Assembly (NCBI RefSeq): GCF_016836705.1
Contig: NZ_JAFCGY010000001.1
Span: forward strand, 868,001 to 932,000
Source: Mesorhizobium caraganae
GTDB lineage: Bacteria > Pseudomonadota > Alphaproteobacteria > Rhizobiales > Rhizobiaceae
DNA: 64,000 bases
Reading direction: 5' to 3'
Of the stretch, positions 24,291-32,600 are shown piece after piece. How positions within the stretch are numbered: the stretch's first letter is position 1; the number at the start of each line of letters is the position of its first letter. Position numbers and translations under genes: made by a program. The notes under the pieces were generated by a model, which saw only the letters and a program-made list of their open reading frames with translations, did not search any database and had not been told where the DNA came from.

Positions 24291-25205
24291 TCATCCCGCC
24301 GCCTCACCCTTCACCGCCCTCTTCCTTACACTGCGTACCGTCCGCTTCGCCTTCTTGGCACCCGTCAGCTCGTGCATCGCATCCAGCTGCATCTGCTGCA
24401 TTTCGGCCAGCCGCGTCCATTGGCGGGAGATCAGGTAGTCGAGCTTTTCGTGCAGATGGCGCACTTCCAGCTCGGCTTTCAGGTTCACCCGGTAGTCGTT
24501 GAAGGAGCGCAGGCGGTCCTTGGCCTCCGTCCGTCTCTGGCTCATCATGATGATCGGCGCCTGGATGGCGGCTATGCAGGAGAGCAGGAGGTTGAGCAGG
24601 ATGAAGGGGTAGGGGTCGAAGGCGCTCTGCAAGCCCTCGAGCAGGTTGATGCCGATCCACACCAAAAGCACGCTGCCGAACGAGATCAGGAACCACCAGC
24701 TGCCGCCGAAGGCCGCCATATTGTCGGAGACGCGGTCGGCGAACGACCTGTGCTCCTCGAACTCCTCTTCCGAGTTTTCCGAAATCGTGTCCTGCCTGGC
24801 GATCGATTCGACCACCTGGCGGTCGAGCTCGGAGAATTCGCCGTGCTCCTGCTGCAGCAACTCCTCCATGTAGCGCATGCGGTAGCGGCCGAGCTCCTCG
24901 CGGCTGATGCGGGCGCCGCGCGGCAGGTCGGGATGGTCGGAGCGGATGCGGTCGGCAAGGCTCGGCCTGAGATCGTCGATGCGCACCAGGTCGCGCTTGC
25001 GGAACTTTCTACCTGAAATCGCCGACGGTTTTCGCTTCGGCTTCAGGCGGCCATGACCGGCGGGTTCGGAGTCCGGCACCTCGGGCGCTTCGAGCGCCTC
25101 GTCGGCAACCAGCTCGGCTTCGTGGGCGGGCGGCGCCTCGAAATACTCGCCGCCGCTGTCGTTTTCGCTGTCGGCCTGCTCGGATGGTTTTGGGGCTGTG
25201 CTCAT
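24291..25205 (-). CDS. DUF1003 membrane protein
   Basis: The 304-residue protein has an acidic, disordered N-terminus (about 1-75) and a basic stretch KPKRKPSAISGRKFRKR. The DUF1003 core follows, with two transmembrane helices in a short hairpin: WWFLISFGSVLLVWIGINLL and, after a DPYPFILLNLLLS turn, AAIQAPIIMMS. After that comes a helical coiled-coil-like tail ending in a Lys/Arg-rich segment. The start at 25205 (MSTAPKPS) was selected; upstream frame residues look non-coding. Function unknown; the family is often described as an integral-membrane or cyclic-nucleotide-binding-associated protein. Confidence 0.85.
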   Translation of the reverse strand: MSTAPKPSEQADSENDSGGEYFEAPPAHEAELVADEALEAPEVPDSEPAGHGRLKPKRKPSAISGRKFRKRDLVRIDDLRPSLADRIRSDHPDLPRGARISREELGRYRMRYMEELLQQEHGEFSELDRQVVESIARQDTISENSEEEFEEHRSFADRVSDNMAAFGGSWWFLISFGSVLLVWIGINLLEGLQSAFDPYPFILLNLLLSCIAAIQAPIIMMSQRRTEAKDRLRSFNDYRVNLKAELEVRHLHEKLDYLISRQWTRLAEMQQMQLDAMHELTGAKKAKRTVRSVRKRAVKGEAAG

Positions 25206-25349
25206 GATGCCGGCTCCTGCTGTCGCGCTGTCGGCCACGTTACGCCAAGCCGGCGCGGCATAGCTATCGCTGCGGCGCAAATCGAGCATCCGTGCAAGTT
25301 CTTGTGATCAGGCCCCGCCAGTCTGCCTGCAATCGCATAGGGCAGTGCC

Positions 25350-25512
25350 CAGCCCCCTCTCCGTCCGCTGCGCGGCCACCTCTCCCCCATTTCATGGGGG
25401 CGAGGAAACGCCAATCTCAAAAGTCGCGGCCTCCAAAAGCCTGGGTTCCTCGCCCCCGCGGAGCGGGGGAGAGGTGGCTCGGCGAAGCCGAGACGGAGAG
25501 GGGGAGCGCCAT
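25350..25512. repeat. Family B mosaic palindromic repeat, arms in L-R order
   Basis: The left arm (about 25352-25412) is CCCCCTCTCCGTCCGCTGCG...CTCCCCCATTTCATGGGGGCGAGG. The right arm (about 25445-25508) is CCTCGCCCCCGCGGAGCGGGGGAGAGG, then TGGCTCGGCGAAGCCGAGACGGAGAGGGGG. The arms are inverted relatives and each carries a hairpin. The copy at 27450-27626 has the arms in the opposite order. It fills most of the 458-base gap between the DUF1003 and uspA genes; no gene is seen in that gap. Confidence 0.78.
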
Positions 25513-25663
25513 CTGCGATGGTCCACCCTGGCGTCATGGTCATCGGCGGCTGGCCCCATCCTCACCCTGTAGCGAGCCGGGCCGGGCGCTTATATCAAGC
25601 CTAGCCCAGACGATGTCGCCATCAAGCGCCTGTCGGGCTGCCGTCACAACAAGGGTTGTCGTC

Positions 25664-26113
25664 ATGTACAAACATATCCTGATCGCCACCGACGGTTCGG
25701 AACTCGCCGCCAAGGGCGTCGCCCACGGCCTCGAACTGGCCAAGGGCCTCGCTGCCGCTGTTACCTTCATCAACGTTTCCGAGCCGTTCCCGGCACTGGC
25801 CTGGGGCGGCGCAATGGCCGGCTATGTCGCCGCCGAAGAGCTGGTCAATTACGAGGGAAACGCCCGCAAATATGGCCGTGAGGTGCTGGACAAGTGCAAG
25901 GCCCGGGCCGACGCGCTCGGCGTGCGTGCAAAGACCTTGTACATCGAGAACAGGACGCCGGCAGAGGCCATCCTCGACGTCTCCCGCGCCGAGGCCTGCG
26001 ACCTCATCGTCATGGCCTCGCATGGCCGCCGCGGGCTGGGCAGGCTGGTGCTGGGCAGCCAGACCGCGGAAGTCGTGTCGCTGACAGAGATCCCGGTTCT
26101 GGTGGTGCGGTAG
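25664..26113 (+). CDS. Universal stress protein (UspA family)
   Basis: The 149-residue cytoplasmic protein begins MYKHILIATDGSELAAKG, the standard Usp opening. It ends with the ATP-binding motif G-x2-G-x9-G-S/T: SHGRRGLGRLVLGSQTAEV (about 120-138), so it is of the nucleotide-binding subclass. The longer open frame upstream passes through the repeat element and is not expected to be translated. Its trigger is unknown; the family is induced by starvation and stress. Confidence 0.92.
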   Translation: MYKHILIATDGSELAAKGVAHGLELAKGLAAAVTFINVSEPFPALAWGGAMAGYVAAEELVNYEGNARKYGREVLDKCKARADALGVRAKTLYIENRTPAEAILDVSRAEACDLIVMASHGRRGLGRLVLGSQTAEVVSLTEIPVLVVR

Positions 26114-26123
26114 GGCTGCAAGC

Positions 26124-26352
26124 GGCTCTCACTTCGTCATCCTAGGGCGGAGCGACGCGAAGCGGCGCGTAGACCCTAGGATCCATGCCGTTACGTCTGC
26201 CGAAGAATGCAGCGGAGCAGAATGAGGACATCTGGTGTTCCAGTGTCAGGTTTGCACGGTAGCGTCGCTCATAGCTCGCGGCATGGATCCTAGGGTCTGC
26301 GCGCGTCGCTTCGCTCCTTGCTCCGCCCTAGGATGACGAAGCGTTGTGAGCC
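26124..26352. repeat. Family C: 229-bp MITE-like inverted-repeat element
   Basis: The left arm (about 26124-26196) and right arm (about 26279-26352) are near-complementary over about 65-70 bases. Both contain CTTCGTCATCCTAGGGCGGAGC..., ...AGACCCTAGGATCCATGCCG. Small differences include GACGCGAAGC versus AAGGAGCGAAGC. The spacer is about 80 bases and non-coding. The outermost bases GGCTC/GAGCC also pair. It has no ORF. It lies between uspA and the carboxypeptidase gene, starting 11 bases after the uspA stop, and can serve as a terminator for both convergent genes. Non-autonomous transposition is an inference. Confidence 0.75.
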
Positions 26353-26380
26353 TTCGTGCAGGCGCCGTCCTTGCGCCACG

Positions 26381-27367
26381 CTACTGCGTCGGCAAACCAG
26401 GCGCCGGCAAACCGGGCGGCGTCAGGCCAGGAAGCGACGAGCCAGATGGCGGCAGGCCGGGAAGCGGCGACGCGGCCGGCTGGTCTCCTGCAAACATCAG
26501 CCGCGTCTTCGTATCGGCCATCGCTGGCGAGAGGCTGCGCTGGATCAGCGCTTCGACATGGTCGTTGCGTTGCCTGGCGCTGTCGGCGCCCATCACCACC
26601 ACGATCAGCCGGCGGCCATCGGCATTGTAGGAGGTGACGATGTTGTAGCCGGAGGCCCTGATATAGCCGGTCTTGATGCCGTCGACGCCGCGCACCCGCC
26701 CCAGCATGTCGTTATGGCCGCGCACCAGCCGCCCACGGAACATGAAATCGCTTTTGGAGAAATAGTGGAACTGTTGCGGGAAGCGGGCGCGCAAGGCCAT
26801 GCCGAGCGTTGCCATGTCGCGCGCCGTCGTGTGCTGGCCGGCGTCGGGCAGGCCGGATGCGTTGCGGAAGACTGTGCTGGTCATGCCGATCTGGCGCGCC
26901 TTCGACGTCATCATGGCGGCGAACTGGTCTTCCGAGCCGCCAAGATATTCGCCCACCGCCACCGCCACGTCATTGGCCGATTTGACCACGATCGCCCGGA
27001 TCGCCGAATCGACATCGATGCTCTCGCCGCGCCTGAAGCGCAGTTTGGTCGGCGGCTGCCGGGCCGCATTGTCGGAGACCGGGATCTGCGTCTCTTTGGA
27101 GACGCGGCCGGTCTCCAGCGCCTCGAACAGCAGATACAGCGTCATCATCTTGGTCAGCGACGCCGGATAGCGCTGCGCCGTCGAACTGACCTCGAACAGC
27201 GTCTTGCCGCTGGCATCGACGACGATGGCCGCATATTTCTCCTGCGGCGCCGGCACCGCCAGCACGCTGTCGGGCGGTGCGGTGGTGCTGCAGCCGGCAA
27301 CGAAGACGAGCAGCAGGATGGCTGCGACAAATCTTTGGGCGAGGGAGGGGAAGTGGAAATCGGGCAA
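26381..27367 (-). CDS. D-alanyl-D-alanine carboxypeptidase, lipoprotein
   Basis: Penicillin-binding protein of the S11 (DacA/DacF) family that trims peptidoglycan pentapeptides in the periplasm. The 328-residue protein has a lipoprotein signal (hydrophobic VAAILLLVFVAGC, Cys26). It has the full active site: SLTK (Ser70-Lys73), SAN (130-132) and KTG (232-234). The C-terminus is a Pro/Gly/Leu-rich repeat (PGLPPSG, PGLTPPG, PGLPAPGLP) instead of the usual PBP5 C-terminal domain. Monocistronic by appearance, with repeats on both sides. Confidence 0.92.
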   Translation of the reverse strand: MPDFHFPSLAQRFVAAILLLVFVAGCSTTAPPDSVLAVPAPQEKYAAIVVDASGKTLFEVSSTAQRYPASLTKMMTLYLLFEALETGRVSKETQIPVSDNAARQPPTKLRFRRGESIDVDSAIRAIVVKSANDVAVAVGEYLGGSEDQFAAMMTSKARQIGMTSTVFRNASGLPDAGQHTTARDMATLGMALRARFPQQFHYFSKSDFMFRGRLVRGHNDMLGRVRGVDGIKTGYIRASGYNIVTSYNADGRRLIVVVMGADSARQRNDHVEALIQRSLSPAMADTKTRLMFAGDQPAASPLPGLPPSGSSLPGLTPPGLPAPGLPTQ

Positions 27368-27449
27368 GGCAAGTCCGGCGTTGCTGAGAGGGCCGGAACC
27401 TAGCCTAACCCATTGCCCGCGTCCATTTGGTTAACGGCGAAGCCTGGTT

Positions 27450-27626
27450 TTCCTCGCCCCCGCGGAGCGGGGGAGAGGTGGCTCGGCGAAGCCGAGACGG
27501 AGAGGGGGAATGGCGCCGACGGCGCAGAACAGGCTCCAGGATCTTCGTTTGCCGGATGGCGCTTTACGAAGCCCCCTCTCCGGCCGCTTCGCGGCCACCT
27601 CTCCCCCACTTTGTGGGGGCGAGGAA
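27450..27626. repeat. Family B mosaic palindromic repeat, arms in R-L order
   Basis: The arms seen at 25350-25512 recur, but swapped. The CCTCGCCCCCGCGGAGCGGG... arm comes first (about 27452-27509). The CCCCCTCTCCGGCCGCTTCG...CCCCCACTTTGTGGGGGCGAGG arm comes second (about 27573-27625). About 60 unrelated bases separate them. It fills the 361-base gap between the carboxypeptidase and the next gene; nothing else is seen there. Confidence 0.78.
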
Positions 27627-27728
27627 CTCGCGCTTGGTGCCCGCCCCGAAATCGCCTGTTTCCTGTCCTGTTTTGCCGGCGGGGTTGCGCTGCTACACTG
27701 CGCGCGGCAATTGCTTTGGGGGTTTGAC

Positions 27729-29543
27729 ATGACGACCGGTGACATCGGCGCGGCTGCGCCATCTCTTATCAGGGCTTCGCTCAGCCGCACCGGCAAATGG
27801 GCCGGCAGTGTCGCCTTCATCGGTGGTGCTGCTTCCGACATTCTCAATCCGCTGGCGCCGTTCGCCGCCTATATCGCGCTGGTCGCCTCGGTCGCCGCCG
27901 CCATCATCGCCATCGCCATTGTTCTGCGGCTGGTGCTGGCCGCCAAGGCGCTGCCGGCGCTGATCTTTGCCACCAGTGCGGCTGCCGTCGCCGGCGGCGT
28001 CTACGGCCTGCAGCAGCAGACCAATTCGCAGAACGGCGTGATCGCCGGCCTGGTGCCGGCCATCGCCCAGGTGCAGCAGCAGCTGGGCATCGTTTCGGCC
28101 AGGGTGGCCAGGATCGAACAGACGGTTACCGAGACCCAGCAGACGGTCGACCGGGTCAAGCAGTCGACCGACGCGGTAGCGAAAAAGACCGAGGAGATTG
28201 CGTCGAACCAGCAGCAGCAGACCGAGCAGGGCGCGCAGACGCAAAAGACCGTCGATCAGGTCAAGCAGACCACCGAAACGCTCGCTGCCGGCCAGCAGAA
28301 ACAGGCCGAGCAGGCCGAAAAACTGCAGGCGACCACCGAGCAGATTGCAGCCTCCATCGACACCATCGCCAAGGGCTTTGCCGCATTGGCCGCGCAAGGC
28401 GGGGCGATCGCCGAGCCGAAGCGGCCGGATGAATTCTACCACAATGCCCGCGTCTACGAGCTGTCCGGCGATATGCTCAATGCCCGCCGCTCCTATCTCG
28501 CCTTTGCCGGTTTCGACGTCGACGCCGTCGATCCCTACACCCGCTTTGCCACGCTGCTGCGCGTGCAGGACGGCAAGGCCGGCGCGCGCGAAGTGTTCGG
28601 CCAGCTTGCCGACAAGGCCAAGGCGCTGTCGATCAAGCTGGTCCATGTCTTGCAGTTCGACGACACCCAGCGTCTCGACAAGCTCAATGCCTTCATCGCG
28701 GCCAATCCGGATTTCGCACCGGCCTATTACCTCCTGGCGCAGGAGTTTTCCGAGGACCGCCTCGGCGCCCAGTCGCTGTCCGACAAGCGCAGCGAGGCCG
28801 CGGCGCTGACCAAATTCGTCTCCTACGAAAAGGATGGCGGGCTGCTCAAATATTTCGTCGACCAGAGGGAGCTTGCCGACTGGCTCGACCACAGCCGCAG
28901 CCGGCTGACGGCCCTTGGCGACGTGCTCGACCCCGCGCGCTTTGCCCCGTCGCTGACGCCGATGCGCTCCAATGCCGGCTGGACGATTTCCATCTCGCTG
29001 CCCGAGGCGGCAACCGGCATTTCCTGGCGCCTGGGTGAGTCCGGTCCGTTCACCGATACCGGGCTGATGGCGATGAACGACCAGCGCACCGGCAAGCCGA
29101 TGCCCAATCCGAGCTTCGAATTGCCCGACAGCACCACGGCCACCATCATCGGGGTAAAATATCTCGATCTCAGGGGCCGCGAGACCGGGCCGTTCAACAT
29201 AAGTTTCGATCCGGAAGCCGCCCTCCAGCAGGGCAACAAGCAGATCCTCGACCAGTTCTGGACGTCGTGGATCGCCTTCGACGCCAGCGGCAATCACGGC
29301 CTGGTCTATTTCTCGCAGATGCTGTCATACCGTTGCGGCATCAAGGCGGTGCGCTACAGCCTGAACGGCACCGCGCTCGACAAGGAGATCAAGCTGCCGC
29401 CTTGCGACAAGAAGGACCCCTACGCCATCCCTTATGATTACCAGCCCTACTTCAAGGTCGCCGACAGCGTGACGTCGATGGCGGTGCAGGTCACCTACAC
29501 CGACGGCACCAAGTCGCCGGTGCGGGAATACAAGCGGCAGTAG
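27729..29543 (+). CDS. Membrane-anchored coiled-coil protein, unknown function
   Basis: The 604-residue protein has hydrophobic segments at about 43-65 and 69-92 (probably two TM helices). A Gln/Glu/Thr-rich coiled coil follows (about 100-225), with heptad-like repeats such as QTVDRVKQSTDAVAKKTEEI resembling a chemoreceptor or apolipoprotein-like rod. A TPR-like helical domain comes next (about 235-400; RVYELSGDMLNARRSYLAFA). The C-terminal part (about 415-604) is likely beta-rich. GGGGG precedes the ATG at 27729. No named family is recognised. Stand-alone gene flanked by repeats. Confidence 0.75.
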   Translation: MTTGDIGAAAPSLIRASLSRTGKWAGSVAFIGGAASDILNPLAPFAAYIALVASVAAAIIAIAIVLRLVLAAKALPALIFATSAAAVAGGVYGLQQQTNSQNGVIAGLVPAIAQVQQQLGIVSARVARIEQTVTETQQTVDRVKQSTDAVAKKTEEIASNQQQQTEQGAQTQKTVDQVKQTTETLAAGQQKQAEQAEKLQATTEQIAASIDTIAKGFAALAAQGGAIAEPKRPDEFYHNARVYELSGDMLNARRSYLAFAGFDVDAVDPYTRFATLLRVQDGKAGAREVFGQLADKAKALSIKLVHVLQFDDTQRLDKLNAFIAANPDFAPAYYLLAQEFSEDRLGAQSLSDKRSEAAALTKFVSYEKDGGLLKYFVDQRELADWLDHSRSRLTALGDVLDPARFAPSLTPMRSNAGWTISISLPEAATGISWRLGESGPFTDTGLMAMNDQRTGKPMPNPSFELPDSTTATIIGVKYLDLRGRETGPFNISFDPEAALQQGNKQILDQFWTSWIAFDASGNHGLVYFSQMLSYRCGIKAVRYSLNGTALDKEIKLPPCDKKDPYAIPYDYQPYFKVADSVTSMAVQVTYTDGTKSPVREYKRQ

Positions 29544-29854
29544 GGTGAGCAGCCGGTTCGCCGCAGGCGAATTCATCGTGCCTGTGGCACGATGAAAGGC
29601 CAGCGAACGCCGGGACGCTGCGAAGCAGCGGGGACCCGGCCGGGCTGGCCAATTATCAGCCCGGCCCTTCGCTGGCTCAGGGCGCTCGAAGCTCGAAAAG
29701 CCAAGCAATTGGCTTCTCGTCCGCTGCGCGGACCGCTTCTCACCCCCACAAGGGGGAGGGTGGAACTGCCCTGATGCAAAATGCCGGAAGCTGCGCTTGC
29801 GCAAGCTGCGCGGAGCGGGTTTGTTCGCTGCCATCAGAATCAGCAGGTGCATGG
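29544..29854. repeat. Composite palindromic intergenic region with family E unit
   Basis: This 311-base gap has no gene. GGCCGGGCTG-N9-CAGCCCGGCC (29638-29666) is a perfect 10-bp stem nested in a larger inverted repeat (GCCAGCGAA...TTCGCTGGC, about 29600-29677). The family E unit follows (29665-29733: AAAAGCCAA-GCAA-TTGGCTTCTC, then GTCCGC-TGC-GCGGAC), as near the DUF1003 gene. The structure should terminate transcription from the upstream gene. Confidence 0.65.
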
Positions 29855-30946
29855 ATGGATACGGTCACGATCAAGGCAAAAGGCATCTCGGTCACGGTCG
29901 ACCTCACCGTCGGCCATATCGCCGACATGACCGTCGACAGCGATGGCCGCCAGCTGAAACCGTTGCACCGCGCGCCCTGGATCGACGCCGGCGAGACGCT
30001 GCCGCCGGACCTGCCCGAGGGCACCGTGCGGCTTTCCGGCGATTTCCTGTGCGCGCCGTTTTCGGCGAGCGACATCGAGGCAGCACCCTTGCATGGCTGG
30101 CCGGCCAACAGCGGTTGGGATATCGTTGCCAGCGAAGCGACATCCGATGGCTGGCGGGCCATCTTCCGGCTGCGCCGCCAGGTCATGGGTGCCTCGGTCG
30201 ACAAGATCTTTACGCTTCGGGATGGTCATCCCTTCCTCTACCAGGAGCATGTCTTTTCCGGCGGTGCCGGCGCGGTGTCCGTCGCTCACCATCCGATGAC
30301 GGCGATGCGCGACGGCGGCCGGCTGGCCTTTTCGCCCAAGCGCTTTGCCGCAACGCTGGACACACCGTTGGAGCCCGATCCGGCCCGCGGCCGCTTCAAG
30401 CTTGCCTATCCCGCGCGCACCACCGATCTGACGCGCTTTCCGGCCGCCGGCGGCGGCACGCTCGATCTCACCGACTACCGCATGGAGGATCAGCGCGAGG
30501 ATTTCATCACCATGGTTGAGGCCGATCATGGCGGTCCGGGCTGGACGGCGCTGGCGCGCCGGGCCGAACAGGACCTGGTGCTGGTGCTGAAGAACCCGGC
30601 CGAATTGCCGGTCACCATGTTGTGGTTCAGCAATGGCGGCCGCGACTACGTGCCGTGGAGCGGCCGCCATCGCGGCGTGCTCGGCATCGAGGACGGCCGC
30701 GCCGCCGTCGGCCATGCCGCATCGGTCGGCGATAACTGGCTGAAGCGCGAAGGCGTGGCGACCGCCTTTGCGCTCGGCGGCGAAGTCTCCTTTCGCCATG
30801 TCATCGGCGCGCTGCCGCAGGCTAGCGGCGAGCCGCCGCGCCATATCGCGACAACATCAGGTCACATGCGTCTCACCGGAGCCGCTGGTTCGCCCCGCGA
30901 CGTCGCCTTCGACAGCGATTTCCTGCGTATCGGCAAGCACGGCTGA
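29855..30946 (+). CDS. Galactose-mutarotase-like protein
   Basis: The 363-residue protein starts MDTVTIKAKGISVTVDLTVGHIADMTV. It is rich in beta-strand with a long supersandwich-like pattern: RLRRQVMG...VDKIFTLRDGHPFLYQEHVFSG is the usual core of the aldose-1-epimerase/mutarotase fold, and HHPMTAM supplies a conserved histidine region. No signal peptide. The start was set at 29855; the frame continues 27 codons upstream through repeat-derived Cys-rich sequence. The exact sugar is unknown, and assignment to the fold is by pattern only. Confidence 0.65.
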   Translation: MDTVTIKAKGISVTVDLTVGHIADMTVDSDGRQLKPLHRAPWIDAGETLPPDLPEGTVRLSGDFLCAPFSASDIEAAPLHGWPANSGWDIVASEATSDGWRAIFRLRRQVMGASVDKIFTLRDGHPFLYQEHVFSGGAGAVSVAHHPMTAMRDGGRLAFSPKRFAATLDTPLEPDPARGRFKLAYPARTTDLTRFPAAGGGTLDLTDYRMEDQREDFITMVEADHGGPGWTALARRAEQDLVLVLKNPAELPVTMLWFSNGGRDYVPWSGRHRGVLGIEDGRAAVGHAASVGDNWLKREGVATAFALGGEVSFRHVIGALPQASGEPPRHIATTSGHMRLTGAAGSPRDVAFDSDFLRIGKHG

Positions 30947-30959
30947 TTTTCGAACGCTA

Positions 30960-31079
30960 GCGCTGCCCCTCACCTGCCTGCCGGCATCCTCTCCCCGTAT
31001 AGTGACGGGGAGAGGGGTGATGTCGCCGACGGTTTCGCTAATCTTCGACATTGCAAGAAATGCGCGAGGTCGCGGCCGG
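30960..31079. repeat. Family A repeat, left part, cut by the IS
   Basis: Begins GCTGCCCCTCACCTGCCTGC and contains CTCCCCGTATAGTGACGGGGAG, as in the copy at 4704. The internal spacer (GCGAGGTCGCGGC) matches the intact copy up to the IS junction at 31079/31080. The matching right part is at 32430-32492. Confidence 0.8.
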
Positions 31080-31139
31080 TGTCCAGCCGATAGATGGGTA
31101 ACAGAATGAACCGGATACATAGGTAACACTTCTCTCCCC

Positions 31140-32350
31140 TTATGCGTCCGGCGCAGCGCCAAGCGGTTTGGTTGGCGCGGCGCTGCGCCGGACAAGCTTC
31201 ATACGCCTGGTGTCGATGATGCCGAGCGGATGGGCATGGAAGGAGAGTGTCCATTCGCCGTCCTCGGTCTGCGCGGCTGCGACCGGCTCGCCGGCCAGCG
31301 CTTGCGAGACATAGATGAAGCCGCCATTCCACCTGATCTCGCCATTGTGGCGCACACGGCGGATCGCAGCCTCGGCCGGATAGTCAGGCTCAGGTGGCGT
31401 TCTGGGCATGGCGCGCTGCGAGGGGCGGTAATGCTGGGCTGGCGTATCCATGGCGAGTGCCTCATGCGGACGCTCCTCCTTGTAGCTGTGCCGGAAGGCC
31501 TCGAAGGCCTGGCCCTGGGCCGTTCTGTCGGCTTCCGGCGCCTCTGCCATCGGCAGCATGGTCAGATGAAAGCGTTCGTGGCGTCCGTTCTGCTGCGGCT
31601 TGCCCGGTGCGATCCGCTCCAGCGTGATGCCAAGCTTGATGAAGCGCACCGCAAGCGGCGTCAGCCCGGTGACGCCGGCCGATGCGAAGGGTGGGCCGTT
31701 GTCACTTCTGAACCGATCCGGCAGGCCATGCTCCTCAAACAGCCGTTCGAACACCGGCCAAGCCTCGCTATCGGCCGTCGATCCCGTCGCTTCGAGCGCC
31801 AGAAGATAGCGGCTCGACGCATCCATCACCGTCAGTGGTTCGCAGCCACCGTCAGTGGTTCGCAGCGCCACCCGTCACGGGTCCGGAACCAGCCTTTGTG
31901 ATCGCCAGTCCACACCGCATTCGGCCTCTCGGCTTGCGGCCACGGTCCATTGCCGCAGGCCCGCAGACGCGGCCGTTTGCGGGCGTTGACAAGCCCATGC
32001 CGCGCAAGGATCGCCCCCACCGTCGAGGCCGACGGCCAGATGAGTTCGGGAGCCGTGCGCTTGAGCCGCGCCACGATCTTCTTCGGCCCCCAGAGCGGAT
32101 GCGTCTCCTTCGCCGCTACGATCCGCTCGACAAGATCCTGGGCTGTCGCCCGGCCATGATTGAGCGGGGCTCGCGGCCGGTCGTGCAAACCCTCAGGCCC
32201 GAACGCCCGATAGCGTTCAAGCCACTTGTAGCCGGTCTTGCGTGAGATCTCGTGGGCCGCACAAAGCGCCACCATCGTCTCATCTCCAGAAAGACACTCC
32301 ACAACAAACCGAAGCCGCTCGTCCATGATGCCAGTCTCTCGCCAAACCAT
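31140..32350 (-). pseudogene. IS481-type transposase, frameshifted
   Basis: The N-terminal part (32350 down to about 31870) encodes a helix-turn-helix region (MVALCAAHEISRKTGYKWLE), a second HTH/linker (GPKKIVARLKR) and the first catalytic Asp (VWTGDHKGWFRTRDGW). The C-terminal part (about 31871 to 31140) continues with the rve core: RSDNGPPFAS (second Asp) and QQNGRHERFH (Glu), completing a D-D-E set. The two parts are out of register because a 20-bp segment is tandemly repeated at 31828-31867. Removing one copy restores DGWRCEPLTVMDASSRYLL. Inactive unless a frameshift occurs. Confidence 0.88.
31828..31867 (-). repeat. 20-bp tandem duplication inside the transposase
   Basis: The 20-mer at 31828-31847 (plus strand ACCGTCAGTGGTTCGCAGCC) is repeated at 31848-31867 with one change in the final base. 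Twenty is not a multiple of three, so the duplication shifts the reading frame. Confidence 0.92.
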
Positions 32351-32429
32351 CGCCGGTCCTCCCGGCGGACAAGAAAACTGTCACCCATGCTATCGGTCCA
32401 TTCTGTTACCTATCTATCCGGGTCGGACA

Positions 32430-32492
32430 CCAGCCCCTTCTCCCCGTCACTATACGGGGAGAGGATGCCGGCAGGGGGATGAGGGGCGGCGC
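32430..32492. repeat. Family A repeat, right part, cut by the IS
   Basis: CTTCTCCCCGTCACTATACG...GCCGGCAGGGGGATGAGGGG matches the right arm of the copy at 4829-4884, starting exactly at the IS right end. Together with 30960-31079 it reconstructs one complete element. Confidence 0.8.
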
Positions 32493-32600
32493 CGACCTGG
32501 ACCGTTGGCTGTTGGCCAGACGACCCAAATCCCGGTTTGAAATTTCCACCAACAGCCGCCAAGATGCGGCTGAAACCATCTGGCTGCAAAAGAGGCTCTC

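Larger units (their letters stand above)
31080..32429 (-). mobile_element. IS481-family insertion sequence, 1350 bp, transposase broken
   Basis: The ends are inverted repeats of about 50 bases: TGTCC...GATAGATGGGTAACAGAATG at the left, and at the right the complement of TGTCC...GATAGATAGGTAACAGAATG. Both start TGT at the tip. The flanking tetranucleotides are CCGG (31076-31079) and CCAG (32430-32433), an imperfect 4-bp duplication. The uninterrupted family A copy carries CTAG at this position; CTAG is the preferred target type of IS481 elements (family knowledge). The element sits inside the repeat spacer. Its transposase gene runs leftward and is frameshifted. Confidence 0.85.

Noticed and set aside
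27693..29297. 534-codon minus-strand frame antisense to the coiled-coil protein
   Set aside because: Low-complexity Leu/Gly/Asp/Arg translation typical of antisense shadow frames; no ribosome site or family match.
31140..32350. Programmed frameshift as an explanation for the split transposase
   Set aside because: There is no slippery run at the junction, and the exact 20-bp tandem duplication explains the break fully.
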